A stretch of DNA of 64,000 nt from CAXXOK01 sp963675655. GTDB lineage: Bacteria > Bacillota > Clostridia > Christensenellales > Aristaeellaceae. Below are positions 1-8,578 of this stretch, piece by piece. The stretch lies in NCBI GenBank assembly GCA_963675655.1, contig OY776489.1:1364001-1428000 (forward strand), written 5' to 3'. Position numbers and translations under genes: made by a program. The number at the start of each line of letters is the position of its first letter. Position 1 is the stretch's first letter. The notes under the pieces are model-generated. The model did no database searches. It saw only the letters and a program-made list of their open reading frames with translations, and was not told the origin of the DNA.

Positions 1-295
1 GACACTGTGTGCAGGCGCCGCAGTCGATGTTCGGATTTGCGGTTACATGGTCGCCCGGATGCACACGGGTTACCGCGGCACCGACGCTTTCCACCACACC
101 GGCGAATTCATGCCCGAGGATGACGGGCGGGTTGCACTCCGTCGCGCCTTTTGCACCGGAAAAAATATGCACGTCCGTGCCGCAAATGCCGCAGGCTTTC
201 ACGCGGATGAGTACCTCGCCTGCTTTGGGTACGGGTTTGGGATAATCCTGAGTGTATCGGATGCTCTGGTTTCCTTCAAAAACAGCTGCTTTCAT
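1..295 (-). CDS. Zinc-dependent alcohol/polyol dehydrogenase, N-terminal part
   Basis: The first 98 codons of a medium-chain dehydrogenase/reductase run off the left edge of the window. The translation starts MKAAVFEGNQSIRY and shows the family signature CGICGTDVHIF (catalytic zinc Cys and Thr/Asp), then LGHEFAGVVESVG (GHE zinc motif) and the start of the structural zinc lobe, CGACTQC. These proteins oxidise alcohols or polyols with NAD(P). The closest type by eye is the sorbitol/threonine dehydrogenase group, but the substrate cannot be named. The ATG at 293-295 follows a GGAGGG ribosome binding site. The gene is the last of its strand here and is separated from the next gene by repeats. Confidence 0.9.
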   Translation of the reverse strand, partial: MKAAVFEGNQSIRYTQDYPKPVPKAGEVLIRVKACGICGTDVHIFSGAKGATECNPPVILGHEFAGVVESVGAAVTRVHPGDHVTANPNIDCGACTQC

Positions 296-360
296 GACGA
301 ATCCCTCCAACGAATCAGGACGCTTTGCTTGCTGCGCCCGTTCGACCTTCCATTGTTTAA

Positions 361-810
361 GGGATAACATAAATCCAAAGGGCTGTCAATATCGCAAACA
401 GGGTACGGGGCCAGAACTGTTCCATTCTGTAAAACCATGAGAAAACGGCAGTGAAAACGCGAGAAATGCGCTTGCGTTAAGCGCGGCTTGCATACTGGCG
501 GCAGGGCAAAGGGATAACATAAATCCAAAGGGCTGTCAATATCGCAAACAGGGTACGGGGCCAGAACTGTTCCATTCTGTAAAACCATGAGAAAACGGCA
601 GTGAAAACGCGAGAAATGCGCTTGCGTTAAGCGTGGCTTGCATACTGGCGGCAGGGCAAAGGGATAACATAAATCTAAAGGGCTGTCAATATCGCAAACA
701 GGGTACGGGGCCAGAACTGTTCCATTCTGTAAAACCATGAGAAAAAGGCAGTGAAAACGCGAGAAATGCGCTTGCGTTAAGCGCGGCTTGCATACTGGCG
801 GCAGGGCAAG
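361..810. repeat. Three tandem copies of a 150-bp repeat
   Basis: Units start at 361, 511 and 661 with the motif GGGATAACATAAATC and end with GGCGGCAGGGCAA. The three copies differ at only a few positions (for example AAATCC versus AAATCT, GCGCGG versus GCGTGG). The period is divisible by three, so the minus strand stays open across all copies and gives a repetitive 148-codon reading frame, which I regard as an artefact. Near-identity implies recent duplication. I see no transposase or terminal inverted repeat. Confidence 0.9.
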
Positions 811-1525
811 CGGAGTGCGCGGAGGAGGCCTCGCGAGGGGCGAACAAGGAATGTAATTGGCTGCTGGTGATAAAAAGCGGCTTTATGCGGCAGGGCATAC
901 AAGCACCATAGAGGGAAAACGCATGAAATTTGATAGGGCGCTGCGGCAATGCGGGAACAGACGATCCACGTTAAAAGCGAATGAATACAGAACGCCTGTT
1001 TCCGGGCAATGTGGAGCGTATACCCTTTTCCATGTCATAAAAGGACGTGCCTGTGGGTGAAAACACGCTGGAATGGATGTAATGCTGCATACAAAGGGGC
1101 TAGTTGTGGAGTGCAAGAACATTTTGCTGCATATTGTGGAGAATAAAAGCGACGATAACCCGACAATTTGGATTTACGGGGAGACTAGAGGGAATGTATC
1201 ATAGGAATATGGCAGAAAAAGGGAGCGCAGTTTAAAACGCCGCTCCTCCTGCTTTGGCGCAAGGGGGCGGCGTGTGTTTTCGCTATAATGGTATGGTCAA
1301 AGTATCGCCAGCATAGCGGTATCGCCAGCATAGCGGTATCGCCAGCATAACGGTATCGCTTTGCAGGGCGGTCATCGGCATGCGCGGGATACCTTTGCAG
1401 GGCAGTCATCAGCACGTGCCGGGCGGCTTCCTGATTATCCATGGGCGTTTGTCGGTTGACTGCTCATCCTCAAAACTCTTTACGGGCAAGCGGGCGGCAG
1501 GAAGCGGCTGACCCCTTCTCTGCGT
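811..1525. other. Intergenic stretch without convincing gene
   Basis: About 715 bases between the tandem repeat and tag. Short open frames exist on both strands, but none has a good ribosome binding site, recognisable motif or codon pattern like the neighbours. It contains a short 17-bp tandem repeat at 1303-1353, listed separately. It may hold degraded genes or an unrecognised RNA. Confidence 0.5.
1303..1353. repeat. 17-bp unit repeated three times
   Basis: TATCGCCAGCATAGCGG occurs at 1303-1319 and 1320-1336, and once more with one change (AACGG) at 1337-1353. A looser repeat of CTTTGCAGGGC(A/G)GTCATC follows at about 1360-1410. This is a short variable-number tandem repeat in non-coding DNA. 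Confidence 0.85.
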
Positions 1526-2104
1526 TTATGCCAAATGCAGCTCTTTGAGCACAAAGCAATCGCGGTCATGATCGATCACTACGCCGATGGATTGCAGGTA
1601 GCTGTATATGGTAACCGAGCCGACAAACTTCATACCGCGCTTTTGCAAATCCTTGGACACCGCATCGCTCAGCGGCGAGCGCGTAGGCATGTCGTGCCAA
1701 TCATTTAAAATGGTAACGATAGGGCCGTCCGGGATGAAGTGCTGCAGGTACGCATCGAACGAGCCAAACTCTTTTTGTATCGTTAAAAACACCTGCGCGT
1801 TGGTCACGGTGGCGCGGATTTTCAGCTTGTTACGGATGATGCCTGCATCCGTTAGCAGACGGGCGATATCCGGTTCGCCGAAAGCGGCAACCTTCTCCGC
1901 GTTAAATCCGGCGAAAGCACGGCGGAACGCCTCGCGCTTGCTGAGCACGATATACCACGAAAGCCCCGCCTGAAAGCCTTCCAGCACAAGCATTTCGTAT
2001 AAAAACGCATCGTCGTGGCAGGGACGGCCCCACTCGTTATCATGGTAGGCTTCCATCAGTTCGCCGTTTACCCAGGAGCAGCGGCAGCGGTCATGGTTTG
2101 GCAT
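1526..2104 (-). CDS. tag: DNA-3-methyladenine glycosylase I
   Basis: 192 residues. The protein excises 3-methyladenine from alkylated DNA as the first step of base-excision repair in the cytoplasm. The N-terminus RCSWVN...YHDNEWGRP, the central VLEGFQAGLSW and the C-terminal SPLSDAVSKDLQKRGMKFVG are diagnostic of the Tag family, and the length fits. An ATG seven codons upstream exists, but the internal ATG at 2104 has the better ribosome binding site (GGAAAGGA). It overlaps the end of the upstream membrane-protein gene by 14 bases, so the two are probably co-transcribed and translationally linked. Confidence 0.93.
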   Translation of the reverse strand: MPNHDRCRCSWVNGELMEAYHDNEWGRPCHDDAFLYEMLVLEGFQAGLSWYIVLSKREAFRRAFAGFNAEKVAAFGEPDIARLLTDAGIIRNKLKIRATVTNAQVFLTIQKEFGSFDAYLQHFIPDGPIVTILNDWHDMPTRSPLSDAVSKDLQKRGMKFVGSVTIYSYLQSIGVVIDHDRDCFVLKELHLA

Positions 2105-3269
2105 TGGCAGCGTCCTTTCCGGCATCGCAGGGGCCTTCGTTGCCGCGCTGCCAGCGTTTTTTAATGTAGTAGAAAAGCAGGGTAATATCCTTTATAGTGC
2201 CGTCGAACAGCCGGGCGCGCACAGCGCTGGCCAGTACCAGCATCAGGATGGGGCCGAGTATCAACCCGACAACGCCGCCGACCTTCATGCCGACAAACAT
2301 ACCGATGAGCGAAAGCAGCGGCGACATTCCCATATTGACGCCCAGCAGCTTCGGATCCAGCAGGCGGCGGATCATACTGTAGATGATGTAGAAAATGAGG
2401 ATGAGCCACATGGAATTCGTATCCCCGATGATCAGGCAGATGGCCGCCCACGGCACGTACAGCACGCCGCAGCCAAACTGGGGTATCAGCTCCAGCAGTG
2501 CTGCGAAAACGCCGATCAGCGCTGCGTAGGGAAAGCCGGTAAACTGGAAGTACAGCATGGAAAGCGCCAGCAGCAGGATAAACCATAGCAGCTGTACCTT
2601 TACGTAGCCTAGCACGCCTGTAACCGCCGAGTGGCGCAGCGCGGTCAGTCCGGTTTCGCCCTCCTGCTGCGGTCCGCGAATCAACCGTTTCTTGATTTGC
2701 GGATAGCGGTTGGCGATAAAGTACGCGCCTAAAATGAGGAAGTTGGCGTAAATCAACGCATAGGGCAGACCGGATGCTATGCCCACCATAATGTTGAGCG
2801 AGGAACCGGCAATGGTGGTCGCCTGTTCGCCCAGCCACTTAAAGGCATTATCCAGCGAATCGCGCATGGCGTTGCTGATGCTGGCGGGCATGGTTTCCGC
2901 CGCGCCCAGCAGCCGATCGCTGGCCTGCTGTAAAATACCGATGATGCTATCCACAATGGCGGAGATGTTATTGGCTGCGTTGATGATTTGCCCAACGGCA
3001 AAGCTGATGAACCAGTATAGAGCTAAAAGCGTTACGGCGCTGACCAGCGTAACCCAAATGGCGCTGGCAACGCCGCGGTTGATATGCAGCTTTTTATGGA
3101 AAAAAGAAATAAGGGGCTGCAGGCTCGCCGCTACCGGCACTGCGATAATGAACGGCGAAAGCGTATGCCATAGCAGCGGCACCGCGTAGGCGAAGCACAG
3201 CCAGACGAGCACACAAATCAAGAACCGTAGGGCTAAGCGTTCCGTTGCGTAAAGTACCGGATGATCCAT
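2091..3269 (-). CDS. AI-2E family (YtvI-like) integral membrane protein
   Basis: 392 residues with about seven or eight hydrophobic segments in the arrangement of the AI-2E/UPF0118 family: two N-terminal helices, a long amphipathic loop (about 95-150), then a cluster of helices with the conserved FAALLELIPQFGCGVLYVPWA and RRLLDPKLLGVNMGMSPL motifs. The closest type is the clostridial/bacillary YtvI, described as a sporulation integral membrane protein. Other family members export small molecules or exchange ions. Function here is inferred from family only. A GAGAGGT ribosome binding site precedes the ATG. It is followed by tag with a short overlap. Confidence 0.85.
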   Translation of the reverse strand: MDHPVLYATERLALRFLICVLVWLCFAYAVPLLWHTLSPFIIAVPVAASLQPLISFFHKKLHINRGVASAIWVTLVSAVTLLALYWFISFAVGQIINAANNISAIVDSIIGILQQASDRLLGAAETMPASISNAMRDSLDNAFKWLGEQATTIAGSSLNIMVGIASGLPYALIYANFLILGAYFIANRYPQIKKRLIRGPQQEGETGLTALRHSAVTGVLGYVKVQLLWFILLLALSMLYFQFTGFPYAALIGVFAALLELIPQFGCGVLYVPWAAICLIIGDTNSMWLILIFYIIYSMIRRLLDPKLLGVNMGMSPLLSLIGMFVGMKVGGVVGLILGPILMLVLASAVRARLFDGTIKDITLLFYYIKKRWQRGNEGPCDAGKDAANAKP

Positions 3270-3349
3270 GTGTGTGTACCTCTCTGGCGATAATATGCAG
3301 GGGAAATAACGACAGGGGATTCAAGTGGAAAGGTCGGCGTGCGGCGCGT

Positions 3350-4192
3350 TTAGAAGCCGCGCCCGCCGCCGCCGTGGCTGCTGCCGCTGCCGCCGATGTG
3401 TACGCCGCTGCCGCCGCCGCCAAAACCGCCTTTGCCGCCGCTGCCCGGTGGGGGTGCTTTGGGCGCGCGGGTTACGGTGGTGCGCAGGTAATCGTCCCGG
3501 CTGTCGGTCAGGGTCATCACGGCGTTATCGGCATACTCGTAATGGTAGGTGCTGCCCTTGAGCTTGTAGCGGGACTTGACAATCATAATAAAGATGAGGC
3601 CAAGAAGAAGGCAGATCGCCGCACCTACCAGCATTTCCGTAAGGGTAAGCACCTTATGGCGCGCCGTCAGCCGCTGGCCGGTAATGACGTCGTAGCGGTA
3701 TTGCCCTTCCGGGATGCCTTTGCTTACAAAGCTTTGCACGGCGGCGATCATCGCCAGCGCGGCCTGCTCATAATCGCCCATACGCAGGTTGGGGTTGCTC
3801 TGGTCCAGTGCCTGCTCAATACGCTCGTCCGTCATATAGTCAATCATCGCGCCGGTGGTGGAAAGGTATTCCTGCCGGTTGTACATGTCGATGTAGTACA
3901 GCGCGCCGCTTTTTTCACCGTCAAAGCCAAAGCCGTTGTAATCGTAATAATCGTCCGCGACCTGTGCCTGTGAATCCTCGGCGTGGTATGTATCGTAGGT
4001 GAGCACCACAAAGTCCATACCGGTTTTCTGCTGGAATGCCGTAATCGCGCTTTGGATGGCGGCTTCTTCCGAAGCGGTGAACAGATTGGCATGGTCAAAC
4101 ACGCGCGAATCGTCCGCCGCCAGTGCGCCGGCGGCGCCAAAGAGCAGCGCGGCGGTGAAAAGCAGAGCAATGATGGGTTTCCATAGTTTCAT
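3350..4192 (-). CDS. Secreted TPM-domain membrane protein with glycine-rich tail
   Basis: 280 residues. A signal peptide (MKLWKPIIALLFTAALLFG...ALA) precedes a TPM (TLP18.3/Psb32/MOLO-1) domain at about 30-165, with DDSRVFDHANLFT and GALYYIDMYNRQEYLSTTG. A second transmembrane helix lies near 195-215. The C-terminus is very rich in glycine and ends HGGGGRGF, a common ending for these proteins. The open frame extends upstream through a TTG, but the ATG at 4192 after an AGGGGGTG ribosome binding site gives a proper signal peptide. It starts 13 bases after the zinc-ribbon gene, suggesting an operon and a joint envelope function that is not known. Confidence 0.85.
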   Translation of the reverse strand: MKLWKPIIALLFTAALLFGAAGALAADDSRVFDHANLFTASEEAAIQSAITAFQQKTGMDFVVLTYDTYHAEDSQAQVADDYYDYNGFGFDGEKSGALYYIDMYNRQEYLSTTGAMIDYMTDERIEQALDQSNPNLRMGDYEQAALAMIAAVQSFVSKGIPEGQYRYDVITGQRLTARHKVLTLTEMLVGAAICLLLGLIFIMIVKSRYKLKGSTYHYEYADNAVMTLTDSRDDYLRTTVTRAPKAPPPGSGGKGGFGGGGSGVHIGGSGSSHGGGGRGF

Positions 4193-4205
4193 CTTCCGCA
4201 CCCCC

Positions 4206-5315
4206 TTAGAATAAGAAATAAGCCGCAACGCAGTACGCCGCAAAGCAGATGAGCGCAAGCCCCAGCCCGTAAAGCCGCAGCTTACCTTTGTTAATGGGCA
4301 GCTTGCCGCACACCTCGCCGGTGCGCCCGTTCATGGCATAATAATACGGTTCCTTCTCCTGCCCTTTTTTGGGGTAGGTGAGCACCCATGTTGGCAAAAG
4401 CACGTAGCGGCTGCTTTTGGCCTTTACACGGGCGCTGCTCTGGCCGGAGTAGGTGGTGTAGTGGATGGTGGGCCGAATCATTGGGGTAACATAGTTTTGC
4501 AGCTCGCCTTCCACATCGGCAGTTGCGGTTTGCTCGTCTATATCGCGGCGCTCGGCCAAAAAGCCGGTTAAATATGCGCCGGAAAACGGCTTTACATCCT
4601 GCAGGGGGAAGGGGTGGATGCCATCGCTCAGCTTGCGGTTGGTGCTTTTCAGCGCCGGGCGGATAATGTTGCGAAAGGTCATATCTGCCCGCCGCGAGAT
4701 GGCGTAGTGCTTTGTGGTGGTCACAATGTAGCGGCCGGAATCGATAACCGTGGAGTTTTGGCCCTGGCCTTCGTATGTGGCGTCCACGTCGCATTCCGTA
4801 ACGAAATGGGGGTAATACACGCCCTCCATTTGCTTTACCTGCTCGCGGGCGAAAAAGCCTTTGGGCACAAAGCGCTTTTTGGCGACCCATTGCATAAAGC
4901 GCTCGATGGCTTTGTCCTTGCTGATGGAAAAAGGCAGCACGTCGTCCGGGCGCATATCGGCGGTCAGCTTGCCTTGCAGCACTACCGGGTTGTGGCAATA
5001 GTAGCAGTGGGTGGCTACGGTGGTTTCATCGGTAATGATTTCGCTGCCGCAGCTGGGGCAATGGTACACCACCTGCTCGCCCTGCGGTTCCTGCGCAGAT
5101 GGCTGCGCGTAGTCGTGCGCATGCGTATGGTCATGCGCATGGTCGTGGTTATGCGCCTGTTCAGTTTCCGCCTCCTGCTGGTATTGCGCCGCTTTTTGCA
5201 GCAGCGTTTTCTCATCGAAAACGGAGCCGCAGGAATCGCATTTCCAGTTTTGCTGGTCGGGGTTAAAGGCCAGATAAGAGCCGCAATTGGGGCATTGATA
5301 GGTTACGCCTGCCAT
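4206..5315 (-). CDS. Zinc-ribbon membrane-anchored protein with His-rich linker
   Basis: 369 residues. A TFIIB-type zinc ribbon sits at the N-terminus (CPNCG at about 8 and CDSCG at about 27), followed by a coiled stretch, a striking His/Asp-rich run (HNHDHAHDHTHAHDYA) and a second zinc ribbon (CPSCGS...CYYCHNP). A large beta-rich domain follows (TYEGQGQNSTVI, HYAISRRADMTF), and one hydrophobic helix closes the C-terminus. Clostridia often pair such a protein with a TPM-domain protein, as here. The role is unknown. The His-rich linker could bind metal, but this is inference. A ribosome binding site is present and the start is unambiguous. Confidence 0.8.
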   Translation of the reverse strand: MAGVTYQCPNCGSYLAFNPDQQNWKCDSCGSVFDEKTLLQKAAQYQQEAETEQAHNHDHAHDHTHAHDYAQPSAQEPQGEQVVYHCPSCGSEIITDETTVATHCYYCHNPVVLQGKLTADMRPDDVLPFSISKDKAIERFMQWVAKKRFVPKGFFAREQVKQMEGVYYPHFVTECDVDATYEGQGQNSTVIDSGRYIVTTTKHYAISRRADMTFRNIIRPALKSTNRKLSDGIHPFPLQDVKPFSGAYLTGFLAERRDIDEQTATADVEGELQNYVTPMIRPTIHYTTYSGQSSARVKAKSSRYVLLPTWVLTYPKKGQEKEPYYYAMNGRTGEVCGKLPINKGKLRLYGLGLALICFAAYCVAAYFLF

Positions 5316-5627
5316 GCTTCCACCTCGTTTATGGTCATGCTTTGGTTTTCAGTGTCAGGATATGCAAAGTATAGCATCCAGCGGGGCGCTGCACAACCCG
5401 CGCGGCAAAAGCGCCGCTATACGGCGCGGCATGCGCGCAGAGCCAGACCCGGTAAAAATCCGGTGCGAGGGAAACGATGATGAAATGGCTTTGCGGCTGC
5501 CAAAGGGGAGTGCAGCAGATGTGGGCAAAGAAAGCCGCAGAAATCGTGGCGCTATTGCAAGGGTTTTAAGCCCAAAGATACGGCGCTGCGCATAGGCGGA
5601 CACGAAGAGCATTTATAAATCGTTTCC
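5316..5627. other. Intergenic stretch carrying one copy of a dispersed repeat
   Basis: Between the zinc-ribbon gene and a small acidic gene. The right half (5475-5612) is a copy of a sequence that recurs at 62912-63050 and is listed separately. The left half holds GC-rich palindromic bits (for example GGCGCCGCTATACGGCGC-like text near 5410) but no gene I can support. Confidence 0.5.
5475..5612 (-). repeat. Dispersed repeat, copy 1 (matches 62912-63050)
   Basis: Read on the minus strand this begins ATGCTCTTCGTGTCCGCC and ends GCAAAGCCATTTCATCATCG. The plus strand at 62912-63050 carries the same sequence at roughly three-quarters identity without visible gaps over about 138 bases. Both encode a similar short peptide (RIFGLKxLAIAxRFL...SAALxFGSRKAISSS), but substitutions fall at all codon positions and the frames downstream diverge. 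I call it a repeat rather than a gene. Confidence 0.75.
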
Positions 5628-5804
5628 TTAGAGCAGCTTTTCGCTGAAACAATCGTTGGGTACGTCCTCATCCGCCGGTATGTGGTGCCGCCGCACCGCG
5701 CGGTGCACTGCCTCGTCCTCATCGTCGCGGGGAGCTTCCGTTTCGGGGTCGGGAATCGTATCGTCGTAAGCGTCCTGTTTGTAGGTCTCTTTTTCCGAAT
5801 CCAT
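5628..5804 (-). CDS. Small acidic protein of unknown function
   Basis: 58 residues beginning MDSEKETYKQDAYDD and ending VPNDCFSEKLL, rich in Asp and Glu, with a short basic patch (RAVRRHHI). I do not recognise a family. The frame also has an ATG six codons upstream, but that ATG overlaps the ribosome binding site GAAAGGAG, which is well spaced for the ATG at 5804. The gene stands alone between the dispersed repeat and the beta-glucosidase promoter region. Its reality rests on the ribosome binding site and a non-random acidic composition. Confidence 0.5.
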   Translation of the reverse strand: MDSEKETYKQDAYDDTIPDPETEAPRDDEDEAVHRAVRRHHIPADEDVPNDCFSEKLL

Positions 5805-6070
5805 GGCTGCCGCTCCTTTCATGAAGCCGGTTTTTACTTTGCAAACGTTACGAACCGCCGGGCTGTGACAGGCCGGACAGCGGTGTTGGGACGTACCTAT
5901 TCTACCACATTTTGCCGCCCCGCTACAATACGGCCCAGCGGGTGGAAACGGTGTTTTTTCTTAACGGGCTTCATTTTACGCTTGTCTTTTACTGCGTTTT
6001 CCGCTAGTATCAGTGCAGATGTTTCCATTGCCAGTTTACCGCGCAGCGCGCGGAGCACGGAGGGTAAGCC

Positions 6071-7432
6071 ATGGGATTTAAAAAGGATTTTGTTTGGGGT
6101 ACGGCTACGTCCGCCTACCAGATCGAAGGGGGCGCGGCGGCGGACGGCAAGGGCCCTTCTATATGGGATGATTTTTGCAGCCAGACGGATGGCGTGTACC
6201 GCGGCCATACGGGTGAAACCGCCTGCGAGCATTACCGCCTTTTTCGCGAGGATGTGGCGCTGATGGCGAAGTTGGGTGTAGCAAACTACCGCTTCTCCAT
6301 CAACTGGGCGCGCGTACTGCCGGAGGGCGTGGGCACGCCCAACGAAGCCGGACTGCGCTTTTACGACGAGCTGATCGATACGCTGCTTGCGCACGGCATC
6401 CGCCCGCTGATGACCCTGTACCACTGGGATTTGCCATCCGCCCTGCAACGCCGCGGTGGCTGGCGCAACCCCGACATGCCCGGCTGGTTTGCGCAGTATG
6501 CGGCGCTGCTGGCTAAACGCTACGGCGACCGGGTGAAGGACTTTTTTACCATTAACGAGCCGCAGTGTGTGGTGGGGCTGGGGTACATGATCGGGGAGCA
6601 TGCGCCGGGCATGAAGCTGCCGGTGCAGCAGACCATTCCCATTGCACACCACATCCACCTGGCGCATGGGCTGGCGGTGCAGCGCATCCGCGAGGCGGTG
6701 CCGGACGCGCGCGTGGGCTTTGTGGGCTGCGGGCAGGTTGCGATACCCGCAAGCGACGCGCCCGCCGATATCGAGGCGGCGCGAACCGCGTATTTTACCC
6801 ACCCGGTGTTTGATAAAGAAAAATGGGTGTGGAGCCCTTCGTGGTGGATGGACCCTGTGATGCTGGGGCATTACCCCGAGGATGCGCTGCGCCATTATGG
6901 ACAGTATCTGCCTAAAGGGTTTGAGCGCAGGATGGACGTGATACACCAGCCGCTGGATTACTGCGCTTTTAACGTATACGAAGGGCAGCGCGTGCAGGCG
7001 GACGGCGCGAAAGGCTTTACTTTGCTGGATTGGCCTGTGGGGCACCCGCACACGGCCTGCGATTGGCCGGTAACGCCCGACGCGCTTTACTGGGGGCCGC
7101 GCTTTTTGTGGGAGCGCTACCAAAAGCCGGTGTTCATTACCGAAAACGGCATGAGCGCGCACGACGCCGTATCGCTGGATGGAAAGGTGCACGATCCTAA
7201 CCGGCAGGATTTTATGCACCGCTACCTGTTGGCATTGCAGCGCGCCGCTAATGACGGCGTGGATGTTTACGGCTATCTGGCATGGTCTTTGCTGGACAAT
7301 TTTGAATGGTCCAACGGTTACCGTGAGCGCTTCGGGTTGGTGCATGTGGATTACCAAACCCAGCAGCGCACCCCCAAGGACAGCGCCCTATGGTACAAGG
7401 CTGTTATGCAGACCAACGGCGAGAACCTTTAG
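6071..7432 (+). CDS. Beta-glucosidase, glycoside hydrolase family 1
   Basis: 453 residues, the usual GH1 length. It hydrolyses beta-linked glucosides (or 6-phospho-glucosides) with retention. The N-terminal signature FVWGTATSAYQIEG, the acid/base Glu163 in TINEP, the nucleophile Glu358 in ITENG and the late WSLLDNFEWSNGYRERFGLV are all present. No signal peptide is visible, so it is cytoplasmic. The ATG follows GGAGGG. The residues that mark 6-phospho-beta-glucosidases cannot be judged with certainty; FEWSNGY favours the non-phosphorylated BglA/BglB type. There is no transporter next to it. The stop codon is followed within a few bases by the 128-bp repeat array. Confidence 0.95.
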   Translation: MGFKKDFVWGTATSAYQIEGGAAADGKGPSIWDDFCSQTDGVYRGHTGETACEHYRLFREDVALMAKLGVANYRFSINWARVLPEGVGTPNEAGLRFYDELIDTLLAHGIRPLMTLYHWDLPSALQRRGGWRNPDMPGWFAQYAALLAKRYGDRVKDFFTINEPQCVVGLGYMIGEHAPGMKLPVQQTIPIAHHIHLAHGLAVQRIREAVPDARVGFVGCGQVAIPASDAPADIEAARTAYFTHPVFDKEKWVWSPSWWMDPVMLGHYPEDALRHYGQYLPKGFERRMDVIHQPLDYCAFNVYEGQRVQADGAKGFTLLDWPVGHPHTACDWPVTPDALYWGPRFLWERYQKPVFITENGMSAHDAVSLDGKVHDPNRQDFMHRYLLALQRAANDGVDVYGYLAWSLLDNFEWSNGYRERFGLVHVDYQTQQRTPKDSALWYKAVMQTNGENL

Positions 7433-7435
7433 CCA

Positions 7436-8463
7436 GCTTGCTGAAAAAGGCCCATCTGCGGTGTCAACTGCGGGCTGGTAAGGAAAATCACTTACGCACG
7501 GGTAAGCTCATTCCCTTACCAACCCTTGCTTCCTAGCATCTGCACCTTTTTGAGGTAGCTATCCGCTCGCTGAAAAAGACCCATCTGCGGTGCCAACTGC
7601 GGGCTGGCAAAGGGCATCACTTACGCACGGGTAAGCTCCGCCCTTTACCACCCTTGCTTCCTAGCATCTGTACCTTTTTGAGCAAGCTATCCGCTCGCTG
7701 AAAAAGACCCATCTGCGGTGCCAACTGCGGGCTGGCAAAGGGCATCACTTACAAGCGGGTAAGCACATTTCCTTCCCACCCTTGCTTCCTAGCATCTGTA
7801 CCTTTTTGAGCAAGCTATGCGCTTGCTGAAAAAGACCCATCTGCGGTGCCAACTGCGGGCTGGCAAAGGGCATCACTTACAAGCGGGTAAGCTCATTCCC
7901 TTACCGCCCTTGCTTCCTAGCATCTGCACCTTTTTGAGCAAGCTATCCGCTTGCTGAAAAAGGCCCATCTGCGGTGTCAACTGCGGGTTGGCAAGGAAAA
8001 TCACTTACGCACGGGTAAGCTCATTCCCTTACCACCCTTGCTTCCTGGCATCTGCACCTTTTTGAGCAAGCTATCCGCTTGCTGAAAAAGACCCATCTGC
8101 GGTGCCAACTGCGGGCTGGTAAGGAAAATCACTTACGCACGGGTAAGCTCCGCCCTTTACCACCCTTGCTTCCTAGCATCTGCACCTTTTTGAGCAAGCT
8201 ATCCGCTCGCTGAAAAAGACCCATCTGCGGTGCCAACTGCGGGCTGGTAAGGAAAATCACTTACGCACGGGTAAGCACATTCCCTTCCCACCCTTGCTTC
8301 CTAGCAGCTGCACCTTTTTGAGCAAGCTGCGCTCGCTGAAAAAGACCCATCTGCGGTGTCAACTTCGGGTTGGCAAGGAAAATCACTTACGCACGGGTAA
8401 GCTCATTCCCTTACCACCCTTGCTTCCTAGCATCTGTACCTTTTTGAGCAAGCTATCCGCTCG
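7436..8463. repeat. Array of eight 128-bp palindromic repeat units
   Basis: Units begin with CTGAAAAAG at 7441, 7570, 7698, 7826, 7954, 8082, 8210 and 8336, so the period is 128 bases (126-129). Each unit is an imperfect long palindrome. AGCTTGCTGAAAAAG at its left pairs with CTTTTTGAGCAAGCT at its right, GGCAAAGGG pairs with CCCTTTACC-like text, and the centre is CTTACgcacggGTAAG. Copies differ by scattered substitutions. The array lies between the beta-glucosidase stop and the next gene. A second array is at 30686-31290 and a diverged single unit at about 39118-39250. There are no unique spacers, so it is not CRISPR. Confidence 0.9.
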
Positions 8464-8578
8464 GCGTTTCCTGTTGTGTTGCTCATTTGTACGGGTCGTG
8501 TGTACGCGATTCCCAGCCGCAGACTGTTTGATGCTTGGGCACCCCACGCTTGCAGAAAATCGTAAGGAGAGAATGCGT

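Noticed and set aside
292..738. 148-codon minus-strand gene
   Set aside because: It is the translation of the 150-bp tandem repeat, open only because the period is divisible by three; no ribosome binding site or family.
5897..7357. 486-codon minus-strand gene
   Set aside because: Antisense shadow of the beta-glucosidase gene, whose product is unmistakable.
7436..8463. CRISPR array
   Set aside because: Repeats are contiguous 128-base units with no unique spacers and no cas genes nearby.
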